A DNA stretch of 64,000 nucleotides from CAWGOF01 sp963824225 (GTDB lineage: Bacteria > Acidobacteriota > Polarisedimenticolia > Polarisedimenticolales > Polarisedimenticolaceae), in NCBI GenBank assembly GCA_963824225.1, contig CAWGOF010000003.1:1-64000 (forward strand), written 5' to 3'. The notes below the pieces were generated by a model. That model searched no databases, was not told the DNA's origin, and saw nothing but the letters and a program-made list of their open reading frames with translations. The position numbers were made by a program, and so were the translations under genes. Positions 8,518 to 17,072 of this stretch are shown here, piece by piece (position 1 is the first letter of the stretch; the number at the start of each line of letters is the position of its first letter).

Positions 8518-10043
8518 TCACGCGGCGGCGGCGGCCTCGCGGAACCGGGCGGCGCAGAACGACGGTCCGAGCAGCTCGATGAACCAACCGGCCCGCGGTC
8601 CGCGCGGCTTGCCCAGGAGCGCGACGTAGACCCCGCGAAACAGCTCGGCCGGCGTGACGGTCCCGGACGCCGCGGCGAGCTCGTAGATCGTGCGGTGGAT
8701 CGTCTCGGCCGACATCGAGTCGTCGAGCGTCTGCCCCAGCCGACCCAGCAGGCCGCGCGTCGCTTCGGGGAGCTCGCGCGCGGCGTCGGGCAAGCGATCC
8801 TGCACCTCGAACCGTACGTCCTCCGGGGCGAAGCCGTCGAGCCACCTCCGCGCATAGCCCACACGGCTCGCCACGGCCTCGGGGTCGGCGGACGCATATC
8901 CCGAGCGACGCAGGATGTCGAGCACGCGCGACGTGTCGAACCGCGCGGCCTGGGCCACGACCACGAGGTGCTGGAACGGCACGCCCACCGGACGGAACCC
9001 GCCGGCACGGGACAGCTCGACCGCTCGCTCGTCGCCAGCGGCGTCGTCGAATTCGTCGACCAGCTGCAGGAGCGGGGGGCCAGGATCGAAATCGATCGTC
9101 CGTGACGGTCGCTCGCGCATCACGAGGTAGCGCAGAACCTCGGGGGGGACGATCTCGAGCACGCGTCCGATCGACAGGACGTTGCCCCGGCTCGACGACA
9201 TGTCCCCCTGGCCCTTCAACCGGATCCACTCGTACGGGATCGGATGCGGCGGCTCGTGCCCGAACACCTCGCGCGCGATCCTCGCGCCCGTGTCGTACGA
9301 CCCGCCGCGCGTCGCATGGTCCTTGCCGAACGGCTCGACGGTCACGCCGAGGGCGCACCACCGCGCGGGCCAGTCGACGCGCCACGTCAGCTTCCCCCCC
9401 CGGCGATCGACACCTGACCTTCCGCTCCGCACGCGCAGGAGTACGCGACCGTCCCGCTCCGCGCATCGAATCCGCGCACGCGCACACGGTGCAGCTGCCC
9501 GCACGTCGCGCACGCCGGCTGGTACGGCGACCAATCCGCACCGACCTCCTTGCCGGTCACCTCGTGCAGGATCCGGGCGATCGCGTCGCGTTGCTCGAGC
9601 GCGCGCACGACCCACGGCGTCATCGCGCCCGAAGCGTAGAGCACGTCGGCACGCAGGATCTCCGCGGCGACGCGCAGTTCGCCGAGCGCGGCGACGAACG
9701 GCGCCAGGAAGTGCTCGGCGTACGACGGATGGGCGCCACACGGACACGGGATCGCCGCCAGCGCGTGACCCACGAGCGGCTCGTAGCGCGCGCGATCGAG
9801 GAACGGATACACGTGGCGCAGCGGATCGAGCGAGTCGGCGACGAAATGAAACCCGGCCTGCACACCCCGATCGCCGAGCGCGCGATACACCGCGTCCGCG
9901 GTGAGCACCTCGCGCATGTTGCCGATGTGGATCTCACCCGAGGGCGAGATCCCGGTCGACAGGACGACCGCTCGGCCGCTCCGTACGACCTGCTCCGCGA
10001 CCTCGTCGGCCCAGTGCGGCCGCGGCGCTTCCGTCTCACCCAT
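8518..10043 (-). CDS. lysK: Class I (archaeal-type) lysyl-tRNA synthetase, frameshifted at a homopolymer
   Basis: Charges tRNA-Lys; the class I form is unrelated to the common class II LysS. The N-terminal part shows the HIGH-type signature STGISPSGEIHIGNMREV and a Cys-rich insert (CPCG, CATCG, CSCG). The C-terminal part carries GGKLTWRVDWPARW and the KMSKS-type loop KGQGDMSSSRGN. The two parts are in different frames and join at a run of eight C (eight G on the coding strand) at 9394-9401; a one-base length change there restores a single protein of about 508 residues. A homopolymer sequencing error is the simplest cause. A TATCCT -10 lies at 10078-10073. Confidence 0.92.
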
Positions 10044-10072
10044 CGCTTTTCGTCTCGACCCGCGAAGCGGCG

Positions 10073-10078
10073 AGGATA
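10073..10078 (-). promoter_or_regulatory. Probable -10 (TATCCT) for lysK
   Basis: The reverse strand reads TATCCT about 30 bases before the lysK ATG at 10043. No good -35 was recognised. Confidence 0.4.
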
Positions 10079-10210
10079 GTGCAGGCCGCACCGCGTGGCA
10101 ATCGTCGCTGCGGACTTGTCGCCCGCATCCGGACCGTGGTAGAACCGAGAGCCGCGCGACGAATCGCGACGCGCGGCACCGGGGGCCGATTCGAATGGGG
10201 CGCACCTAGC

Positions 10211-10885
10211 ATGGCACGCATGACGCTCCGCGAAGCGGCCGAGCGCGCGGGCGTATCGGTCACGACGCTGCGACGCTACATCCGCGCTGGCCGACTCCAG
10301 GCCGACAAGCGCGACGGCAGGTTCGGTCCGGAATACACGGTGTCCGAGGACGAGCTCACGGCGGCGGGACTCGATCTCGGACCGCTCGACGCACCGCGCG
10401 CGCTCGTGCGCCGCGGCACCCCGTCGTCGTCGATCGCGCCGGCGCGCGAGGACGAGGGTCGGCCGGCGCTCCTGCGCGACGTCGTGCCGCTCGTGCTGTT
10501 CCAGGAGCTGCAGATGAAGCACGAGCAGCTCTTGGTGCAGTACGGGATGATGCGCGCAGGCGGGCTGCGGACGATGGAGCTGCAGGCCGAGATCGAGTCG
10601 CGGAACCGGGAGCTCGAGGGTGCGAGAGAGAGCGTGCGCCGACTGCGCCACGATGCCGAGGCCCAGGCCGGTCGGCTGCGCGAGGCGACGCTCGAGCTGC
10701 ACGGACGGGGGCTCGAGATCGACGCGCTACGCGAGAAAGTCCGGGCGCTCGAGATGCTGACCCGCAACGCGGTGACGACCGAGGCGATCGACAAGCAGTT
10801 CCGCGCGGTGGTCGATCAGACGCGCCGGGTCCACGAGCTCGAGGGCGAGGTCGGCCCGGCTCCGCGGCTCGAGCCCGACCACTGA
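10211..10885 (+). CDS. MerR/excisionase-like HTH protein with coiled-coil tail
   Basis: A 224-residue protein. Residues 1-50 (MTLREAAERAGVSVTTLRRYIRAGRLQA) form a MerR/excisionase-type helix-turn-helix followed by a short wing. Residues about 95-210 are a long, charged coiled coil with heptads (ELQAEIESRNRELEGARESV). An HTH fused to a long coiled coil, with no effector-binding domain, recalls chromosome-partitioning or architectural proteins such as RacA more than classical MerR regulators. This is only an analogy of architecture. The ATG at 10211 is preferred over a far-upstream in-frame start that lies in the lysK promoter region. Confidence 0.65.
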   Translation: MARMTLREAAERAGVSVTTLRRYIRAGRLQADKRDGRFGPEYTVSEDELTAAGLDLGPLDAPRALVRRGTPSSSIAPAREDEGRPALLRDVVPLVLFQELQMKHEQLLVQYGMMRAGGLRTMELQAEIESRNRELEGARESVRRLRHDAEAQAGRLREATLELHGRGLEIDALREKVRALEMLTRNAVTTEAIDKQFRAVVDQTRRVHELEGEVGPAPRLEPDH

Positions 10886-10907
10886 GACTCGGCCGAGCCC
10901 CGAGCGG

Positions 10908-11561
10908 TCAGCCGGCCGATCGCTCGAGAACGACCAACCGCCACATCCCGAACAGGTTGACGCGCTCGACCCGGCGCACGACCAGCCTCGGGGTGTCGGT
11001 CACGACGTCGATCGGCAGGTCCATCCGGAACCCGACCCACTGCGTGATCGGCGTCAGCAGCCGCTCGAGCGCCCGGGACGCCCGTCCCGTGCTCCCGAAG
11101 TGGTTGACCACGGCGATCGTCCCCCCCGGTCGGCACACGCGCGCGATCTCGGACATGACCTTGCGTGGCTCGGGCACGACCGAGATGACGTACGGCGCGA
11201 TCACGTGGTCGAACGTCGCGTCGCCGAAGCGCAGGGCGCGCGCGTCCATCAGTCGGAGGTCGACCCTCCCGAGCCCGAGGAAGTCGGCGCGCTCGCGGGC
11301 CCGCTCGATCATCGGCTCGGAGATATCGATCCCCGTGACGCGACATCCCGGCGGGTAGTGCGGGAGCGATAGCCCCGTCCCAACCCCGACCTCGAGGACG
11401 CGATGGTTTTCCGCCAGTCCCAAGCCGCTCAGGGCACGCTGCCGGCCCGGGCCGAGCGCCCAATCGAACCCCGCGTCGTACACGCGCGCGAGCGCGGCAT
11501 AGACCCGCGTGACGCGTCGCGTTTCGAGCTCGGCTTGTTCCGCGGTCGATGGTCGCGACAT
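10908..11561 (-). CDS. SAM-dependent methyltransferase, phospholipid N-methyltransferase-like
   Basis: A 217-residue class I methyltransferase. SAM-binding motif I is VLEVGVGTGLSLPHYP, motif II is VTGIDISEPMIERAR, and the later motif IV region is FDHVIAPYVISVVPEP. The N-terminus (YAALARVYDAGFDWALGPGR) resembles Rhodobacter-type PmtA, which methylates phosphatidylethanolamine towards phosphatidylcholine, but UbiE-like enzymes are also similar. No substrate-determining neighbour is present. The reverse-strand TACCAT at 11590-11585 is a plausible -10. Confidence 0.75.
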   Translation of the reverse strand: MSRPSTAEQAELETRRVTRVYAALARVYDAGFDWALGPGRQRALSGLGLAENHRVLEVGVGTGLSLPHYPPGCRVTGIDISEPMIERARERADFLGLGRVDLRLMDARALRFGDATFDHVIAPYVISVVPEPRKVMSEIARVCRPGGTIAVVNHFGSTGRASRALERLLTPITQWVGFRMDLPIDVVTDTPRLVVRRVERVNLFGMWRLVVLERSAG

Positions 11562-11653
11562 GGGTCCTCCGTCGAGCGCGCGCGATGGTACCACAGCGTC
11601 GTCGGAACGCGGACGATTTGCCGCAACGAGGCACGCTCGGATCGGCACACATC

Positions 11654-11682
11654 TTGACGACCCAGGGTGGGTCGGGTAGGTT
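11654..11682 (+). promoter_or_regulatory. Sigma-70-type promoter for the lipoprotein/outer-membrane gene pair
   Basis: TTGACG (11654-11659) and TAGGTT (11677-11682) are separated by exactly 17 bases, 40 bases before the ATG at 11723. It is one of the two clearest -35/-10 pairs in the window. Confidence 0.6.
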
Positions 11683-11722
11683 GTCGGTTCGTTTCGGCCC
11701 AGGGCAGGGAGGAGGAGTCCCG

Positions 11723-12559
11723 ATGCGCGGCGCTCGGCAGGTGATTTCGCTCGCCTTGCTCGGGATCTTTGCCGGCGCGTGCGACACGACCCAGCCGCTC
11801 CAGCTCAACGAGCAGACCTTCGTCCTGACCATGCGGGCCCTCGGCGCGTCGGTCCCCGTCTACAACGTCTTCGACATGTTCCGGGACAATGACGGCGACG
11901 ACGTGGCCGACGATGTCGACGGCGACGGCGAGGGCGACTTCTGGTTGTGGTGCAAGGACGCCGGCGCGACGGTTCAGGCTAGCTCGGTGCCGTTCGGGTT
12001 CACGATCGAGGTCACGATCTTGCGCGACGGGGAGACGGTGCGCGAGTTCGTGACGTCCCTGGCCGCGACCGAGGACGAGACCGTGAACGTGACGAGCTAC
12101 GACACGCTGATCCCCAACCTGCCGGGGATTCCAAACCCCGAGCCGCCGATCGTGAGCGATGGCAACACGTACAAGTTCGAAAACGGACGTCGCCGCACGG
12201 CGGCCGACGCCGCGGTGGCGGCGGCGACGAGCAACCCGGTGAGCGACGTCGATCTGTCGCACGGGATTGGCAACGGACGGTGCTCGCTCGTGTTCTACGG
12301 GCCGGCGCGGATCGACACGGTCGATGGGCCCGAGTATCCGCTCACGTTCACCCTGCGCAAGGGCGACACGGTGACGGTCAAGGCGATCCGCGCGACGACG
12401 TCGTTCCAGGACGGCGTTCCGATGTCCGGTGCAGCTAGTGTCGCCCTCGTCGCGGGCCTGACGAACGAAGGCCGGGCCGTGGTCGTCAACGGGGAGTTCG
12501 CGACCGATCCCGCCGACGGCCCCAATGCCGGTATGGCGTTCACGTTCCGCGTGTTCTGA
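11723..12559 (+). CDS. Predicted lipoprotein with acidic DxDGD repeats, unknown function
   Basis: A 278-residue protein with a lipoprotein-like signal peptide (cleavage probably before Cys19 in FAGAC). Residues about 54-73 contain a run of Asp/Gly sequence (DNDGDDVADDVDGDGEGD) resembling calcium-binding thrombospondin type 3 or dockerin loops. The rest is predicted beta-rich with no recognised domain. An AGGGAGGAGGAG ribosome-binding region precedes the ATG. The next gene, an outer-membrane protein, starts 21 bases later, so the pair probably acts at the cell surface. Confidence 0.6.
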   Translation: MRGARQVISLALLGIFAGACDTTQPLQLNEQTFVLTMRALGASVPVYNVFDMFRDNDGDDVADDVDGDGEGDFWLWCKDAGATVQASSVPFGFTIEVTILRDGETVREFVTSLAATEDETVNVTSYDTLIPNLPGIPNPEPPIVSDGNTYKFENGRRRTAADAAVAAATSNPVSDVDLSHGIGNGRCSLVFYGPARIDTVDGPEYPLTFTLRKGDTVTVKAIRATTSFQDGVPMSGAASVALVAGLTNEGRAVVVNGEFATDPADGPNAGMAFTFRVF

Positions 12560-12580
12560 TCCGGCTTCGAGGGGGCGGGG

Positions 12581-13822
12581 ATGATCCAGAATTCGAGAAC
12601 GCTCGGCCAGGGGCTCGCCGCGGCCGCGCTCGTCCTCGCGCTCGGCACCACGTGCGTCGCGGCGCAGGACGACCAGCCCGATCCGACTCCGGCGCCCGAG
12701 GCGCAGGCCGAGCCGCCTCCGGTCCAGGAAGAGGCGGCGAAGCCCGTCACCGAGCCCGCGGATCGCCTGCGGTTCCGCGCCGAAATCTCGAACTGGGTCG
12801 CGCTCCCCGCGGGGCTCGAGTTCGAGCCGGTGAGCGTCAACGATCCGAACGATCCGTTCGGCACGACGATCGACGACATGGATTTCGGCACGGAGTCGAG
12901 CGCGCGGTACGGCCTGGCGGTCGAGTTCCCGGACGGGAATGGCGGGATTCGGGGCACATGGTGGGCCAGCGACTCCATCGTCGAGACCACGGAGGCGACG
13001 CCCGGGTCGTTCGTGTTCGGCGAGCTCCTCGCGTTCCCGGTCGTCGCGGGCTTTGGCAATGACGGACTGGCCGACGGATACTCGGCGACCGCCGAGACCA
13101 ATCTGAAAGAGCTGCGCCTGGACTACATCCGCACGGCCTTCGACTCGACTCGCGTGCAGGGCCGCTGGTTCGTCGGGTATCGTCAGACGTCGCACCACCG
13201 GGTGATCAGCGCAGACTACTTCGCGTTCGAGCCGCTCCTGCCGCCGCTCTTCCCGCCGCTGGTCCCCGAACCGCGGCCGGATCTGGATCCACTCGAAGAC
13301 AGCGCCGTCGTCTCGTCGCAGTTCGACGGTCGCGGCGTCGAAGGGGGCCTCGAGGTCTCCGTGCCGCTCTTCTCCGGGAACCGCCTGCGTCTCGAGGGTG
13401 GGTTCACGGTCGCCGCCCTGCGCGGCGACGTCGACAGCGCCTACCGTTCGTCGAACGCGTTCTACGTCATGACCGATTCGTTGGGGAATCGCACGCTCCT
13501 CAACCCGCCGTACGACAACTTCCCGGACATTCTCACGAGCCCACCGCCGACCCCGACCATCACGCAGGAGCTTCTCTCCGTCGGCGTCGAGACGCAGGGC
13601 CGGTCGGCGAACGCGTCGGTGATCGAGGCCGAGCTCGGTCTGCGCTGGCGCTTCTGGAAGGCGTTCGAGGTGTTCGGCGGGTACCGCAGCGCGAGATACG
13701 ACGGGGTCGGTGTGGACATCCGGGTCGCCGCGCCCAGCGGCACGAACTTCCAGGCCGTGGCGGAGGAAGGACGCTCGGTGTACTACGAGGGGTTCTTCTT
13801 CGGTCTGGGCCTCGGGTTCTGA
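12581..13822 (+). CDS. Predicted outer-membrane beta-barrel protein
   Basis: A 413-residue protein with a Sec signal peptide (cleavage near VAAQDD, residue about 27), a short Pro/Ala/Glu linker, then alternating amphipathic strands (RLRFRAEISNWVALPAG, ELRLDYIRTAF, RWFVGYRQTS, LRLEGGFTVA, IEAELGLRWRFWKAFEVFGGYR) and a terminal Gly-Leu-Gly-Phe. The C-terminal Phe is a typical Bam-recognition signal. It resembles large 'porin-like' families of unknown cargo. It lies downstream of the lipoprotein gene and probably belongs to the same transcript. Confidence 0.7.
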   Translation: MIQNSRTLGQGLAAAALVLALGTTCVAAQDDQPDPTPAPEAQAEPPPVQEEAAKPVTEPADRLRFRAEISNWVALPAGLEFEPVSVNDPNDPFGTTIDDMDFGTESSARYGLAVEFPDGNGGIRGTWWASDSIVETTEATPGSFVFGELLAFPVVAGFGNDGLADGYSATAETNLKELRLDYIRTAFDSTRVQGRWFVGYRQTSHHRVISADYFAFEPLLPPLFPPLVPEPRPDLDPLEDSAVVSSQFDGRGVEGGLEVSVPLFSGNRLRLEGGFTVAALRGDVDSAYRSSNAFYVMTDSLGNRTLLNPPYDNFPDILTSPPPTPTITQELLSVGVETQGRSANASVIEAELGLRWRFWKAFEVFGGYRSARYDGVGVDIRVAAPSGTNFQAVAEEGRSVYYEGFFFGLGLGF

Positions 13823-13842
13823 GTCGAGGAGTCGCCCGACCC

Positions 13843-15012
13843 ATGGCGATCGTCGAAGCTGACGTCCTCGCCGCCCTCGAGTCGATCTCGTTCCCGGGCT
13901 ACACCCGGGACGTCCTGTCCCTGGGTGTGGTCCGCGATGTCCGGGTCAGCGGTGCACGGGTCGAGCTCGACCTCGTCCTGACGGCGCCCGCGCCGGGTGT
14001 GGCCGAGCGCGTCGAGCATGACGTGCGCGAGCGGCTCGCCGACGTACGCGGGGTCGGCGAGGTCCGCATCCGTCGCGTCGGGGCCGCCGCGGCGAGCCCA
14101 GCGCTGCCGGTCGTCGAGGCGCCCGCACGGAAGACGAGCGTCGCCGCTGCCGCGGGCGCCGATCCCGGGCTCCTGCCCGGCGTCCGGGCCACGATCGCCG
14201 TCGCGTCGGGCAAGGGCGGTGTCGGGAAATCGACGGTCGCGGCGAATCTGGCCGTCGCGCTCGCCCGCCAGCGACTCGCGGTCGGCCTCCTCGACGCCGA
14301 CATCCACGGCCCCTCGGTTCCCCTGCTCTTCGGTCTGCTCGGCGAGAGCCCGCGCTTCGCCGACGGCCCGCGCCGGCTCGCGCCGTTCGAGCGCTACGGC
14401 GTGCGCTTGATGTCGCTGGGGTTCCTCGTCGACCCGGATTCGGCGGTGATCTGGCGCGGCCCGATGGTCATGAAGGCGATCGACGAGCTGCTGTCGAACG
14501 TCGAGTGGGGCGAGCTGGACGTGCTGGTCGTCGACATGCCACCCGGGACGGGTGACGCCCAGCTGACGATGTCCCAGCGCGTGCGGCTCGCCGGCGCGCT
14601 GATCGTCACCACGCCGCAGGACGTCGCCCTGGCCGATGCGATCAAGGGCGTGGCGATGTTCCGCAAAGTCGGCGTGCCGATCCTGGGGATCGTCGAGAAC
14701 ATGAGCTTCTTCGCGTGCCCGGAGTGCGGCGCGCGGACCGACGTGTTCGGGCATGGAGGTGGGCGCCGCGAGGCCGAGCGCCTCGGCGTGCCGTTCCTGG
14801 GTGAAATCCCTCTCGACGCTGCGGTCCGCGTGTCGGGCGACGAGGGCCGTCCCGTTGCGCTCGACGCGGATTCCGGGGCAAGCGCGCGGGCGTTCGACGC
14901 CCTGGCGCGAACGGTCGCCGAGCGCATCCGGCCGGCGAGTCGGACCGAGGCCGCCGACGGGCTGTTCGCGCGGTTCCGCAAGCTGTGGGACCCGGAAGGC
15001 CGGTCCGGGTGA
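13843..15012 (+). CDS. apbC: Mrp/ApbC (NBP35-type) iron-sulfur cluster carrier ATPase
   Basis: A scaffold or carrier for Fe-S clusters. The 389-residue protein has an N-terminal MIP18/DUF59 domain (residues about 1-85), a deviant Walker A motif SGKGGVGKST (122-131), the VVDMPPGTGDAQLTMSQ switch block, and the cluster-binding CPEC pair (Cys292 and Cys295). It starts 20 bases after the outer-membrane protein gene, but the functional link is unclear. The next gene begins about 47 bases downstream with its own TATATT -10. Confidence 0.93.
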   Translation: MAIVEADVLAALESISFPGYTRDVLSLGVVRDVRVSGARVELDLVLTAPAPGVAERVEHDVRERLADVRGVGEVRIRRVGAAAASPALPVVEAPARKTSVAAAAGADPGLLPGVRATIAVASGKGGVGKSTVAANLAVALARQRLAVGLLDADIHGPSVPLLFGLLGESPRFADGPRRLAPFERYGVRLMSLGFLVDPDSAVIWRGPMVMKAIDELLSNVEWGELDVLVVDMPPGTGDAQLTMSQRVRLAGALIVTTPQDVALADAIKGVAMFRKVGVPILGIVENMSFFACPECGARTDVFGHGGGRREAERLGVPFLGEIPLDAAVRVSGDEGRPVALDADSGASARAFDALARTVAERIRPASRTEAADGLFARFRKLWDPEGRSG

Positions 15013-15047
15013 GCCCCGCCGTCGTGGCCGGCCCGCCTCGGCGTGGG

Positions 15048-15053
15048 TATATT
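15048..15053 (+). promoter_or_regulatory. -10 element (TATATT) directly before a GTG start
   Basis: TATATT ends 6 bases before the GTG at 15060, which suggests a leaderless transcript and supports the choice of that start codon. Confidence 0.45.
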
Positions 15054-15059
15054 GCGCGG

Positions 15060-15926
15060 GTGATTCGCACGCCGCGCTCCGCCCTCGCGCTCGTCCTCGC
15101 CGTCGGCGCATCCGCCGTCGCGGTCGCCGACGAGCGGGACGACGCCATCGCCCGCATGCGTCAGGCCGTGGCCGCGCGGCCGGCGCTCGCCGACCAGGCG
15201 ACCACGCTCGCGCGCCTCGCGTGGCCCGACGATCGCAAAATCGATCCGCCTCTTGCGGCCGTCGCTCGCGCCGAGCTCATCCAGTACGGCGACACGGCGA
15301 TCCCCGCGCTGCGCGAGCGACTGGAGTACGGACCCGCCGTCTTCGGTGCCGACGTGCTGTCGGCGTTGCTCGAGACACGCCTCGTCGTCGCCGCGGGCCG
15401 ACCGGCCGACTTCGTCCCGGCGATCGACTCGGGACTGTGGGCCAGCTCGCCCGAGACGGCGCGCCTGGCGATGTACGCGATGCGCGAGCAACGGTTCTAT
15501 CGACCGGCGCTCCTGCCGATGATCGATCGCGCGCTCGAGCACCCGGAGCTCCTGGGTGTGGCGATCCGTAGCCTCGCCGAGTTCCACGACGATCGCGCGC
15601 GGTTCTTCCTCGGCGAGCAGATGCGCTCGGGACCCGTGGACTGTCGGGGCGCGGCGGCTCGGGCGCTGGCCACGATCGGTGGCCTGGCCCTCGAAACGCT
15701 GCGCGAAGCGACGCTCGCGGACGACGTCGCACTCCGGGCGACGGCGATCGACGCGCTGCTCCCGGTGACGACGGTGGGTGAGCTGGCGACGCTGTTCGAG
15801 TACATCGACCGCTACCCCCAGGACGATGCGGCGCGCGTGGCACGGGTGCGCGATCGGGCGCTGCACCTCGACAGCCTGCTGCAGTCGCACCAGGCGAGCG
15901 AGGCGGCGAACCCCGGCCCGAACTAG
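15060..15926 (+). CDS. Secreted/periplasmic HEAT-like repeat protein
   Basis: A 288-residue protein with an N-terminal signal peptide (IRTPRSALALVLAVGASAVAVA) and an all-helical body with about six repeat units of 30-35 residues (for example DTAIPALRERLEYGPAVFGADVL and RGAAARALATIGGLALETLREA). This is a HEAT/ARM-type protein-binding scaffold. The GTG at 15060 is chosen for the signal peptide and the -10 just upstream; an earlier GTG at 15009 would overlap apbC. The stop overlaps the convergent dapC stop. Specific function unknown. Confidence 0.6.
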   Translation: MIRTPRSALALVLAVGASAVAVADERDDAIARMRQAVAARPALADQATTLARLAWPDDRKIDPPLAAVARAELIQYGDTAIPALRERLEYGPAVFGADVLSALLETRLVVAAGRPADFVPAIDSGLWASSPETARLAMYAMREQRFYRPALLPMIDRALEHPELLGVAIRSLAEFHDDRARFFLGEQMRSGPVDCRGAAARALATIGGLALETLREATLADDVALRATAIDALLPVTTVGELATLFEYIDRYPQDDAARVARVRDRALHLDSLLQSHQASEAANPGPN

Positions 15927-17072
15927 GGCGCGATCGCGGCGAGCTCCGCCGCGATCCGCTCCATCCCCGTCCGGATCGTCGTCACGTCGGCGGCGAAAGA
16001 CAAGCGCAGCCAACCCGCTCCGCTCGCTCCGAACGCCTGGCCCGGAATCGTGATCACCTGCCGGTGGTCGAGGATCCGCCGGGCCACGTCGAGCGAGTCG
16101 CCATACGCCGAGACGTCGACGAAGAAATAGAACGCGCCGTCGGGCGGCGTGTAGCGCACGCGCGCCAGCCGGTCGAGCGCGGCGCCCATCACGTCGCGCC
16201 GCTCGGCGAACGCGGCGCGGTATCGCTCCTGCGCGGCGAGTCCCGCGGGGGAGAGCGCCGCGATCGCGGCGCGCTGCGAGATCGACGGGGCGCAGGTCAC
16301 GAGGTACTGGTGCACCGCGTTGAGCCGCGCGATCGTGTCGTCCGGCGCGACGATCCAGCCCACGCGCCAACCCGTCATGCTCGCGTCCTTCGACAGCCCC
16401 GCTATCACGAGCCCGCCGTCGGGGACGAGGCGCCAGGGGGCCGCGGGTGGCGATCCGTACCACAGCCCGGCGTAGATCTCGTCCGAGATCCAAGGCACCC
16501 CGCGCTCGCGCAGCATCGCGACGACCCGCGCGAGGTCCGTCGGCGCCGATCGACGTCCCCGTCGGGTTCGAGGGTGAGCACAGGATCACCGCCCGCGTGC
16601 GCGGGGTGAGGCACGCCTCGAGCGCGGTCGGGATCGAGCCGGAAGCCGCGCTCGGGACGCAGCGCGTAGGGCACCGGATGCGCTCCGACCAGTCGGGCCA
16701 CGACCGGGTAGGCCGGATAGCCCGGCTCGGGGTACAGCAGCTCGTCTCCCGGGTCGAGAAGGCCGAGGCACGCGGCGAACATCGCCTCTTGCGAGCCGAC
16801 GGTGACGAGCCACCGAGCGCTGGCCCGCGGGCGAACCCGGGGTAGCGCGCGGCGATCGCCGCGCGCAGCTCGGCATCACCCGGCCGTCGCGGTGTAGGCC
16901 GTACGTCCGTCGGCGATCGCCGCGATTCCGGCGAGCGCCGCGCTCGGCAGCGGTCGGGAGATCGGGCTGCCCGAGCCCGAAGTTGATCGCGCCCGCAGGC
17001 GCCGAATCGAAGATCCGGCGGATCAGCGTGCGATCGACACCGTCCAGGCGCTGCGCGAGCGCGGATGCTCAT
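15923..17072 (-). pseudogene. dapC: Class I aminotransferase, probable N-succinyl-DAP aminotransferase (DapC), at least six frameshifts
   Basis: The last gene of the diaminopimelate operon. Its position after dapD suggests PLP-dependent transamination of N-succinyl-2-amino-6-ketopimelate. Recognisable blocks are INFGLGQPDLPT, YPEPGYPAYPVV, SNPTGT, the PLP lysine motif LSKDASMTGWRVGW, and a C-terminal small domain in one clean frame from 16516 to 15923. The first half changes frame near 17053, 16945, 16880, 16820, 16630 and 16545, each restorable by a single-base indel, with protein sequence otherwise well conserved. The ATG at 17072 overlaps the dapD stop (ATGA). Either it is a very recent pseudogene or this stretch was badly sequenced. 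Confidence 0.75.
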
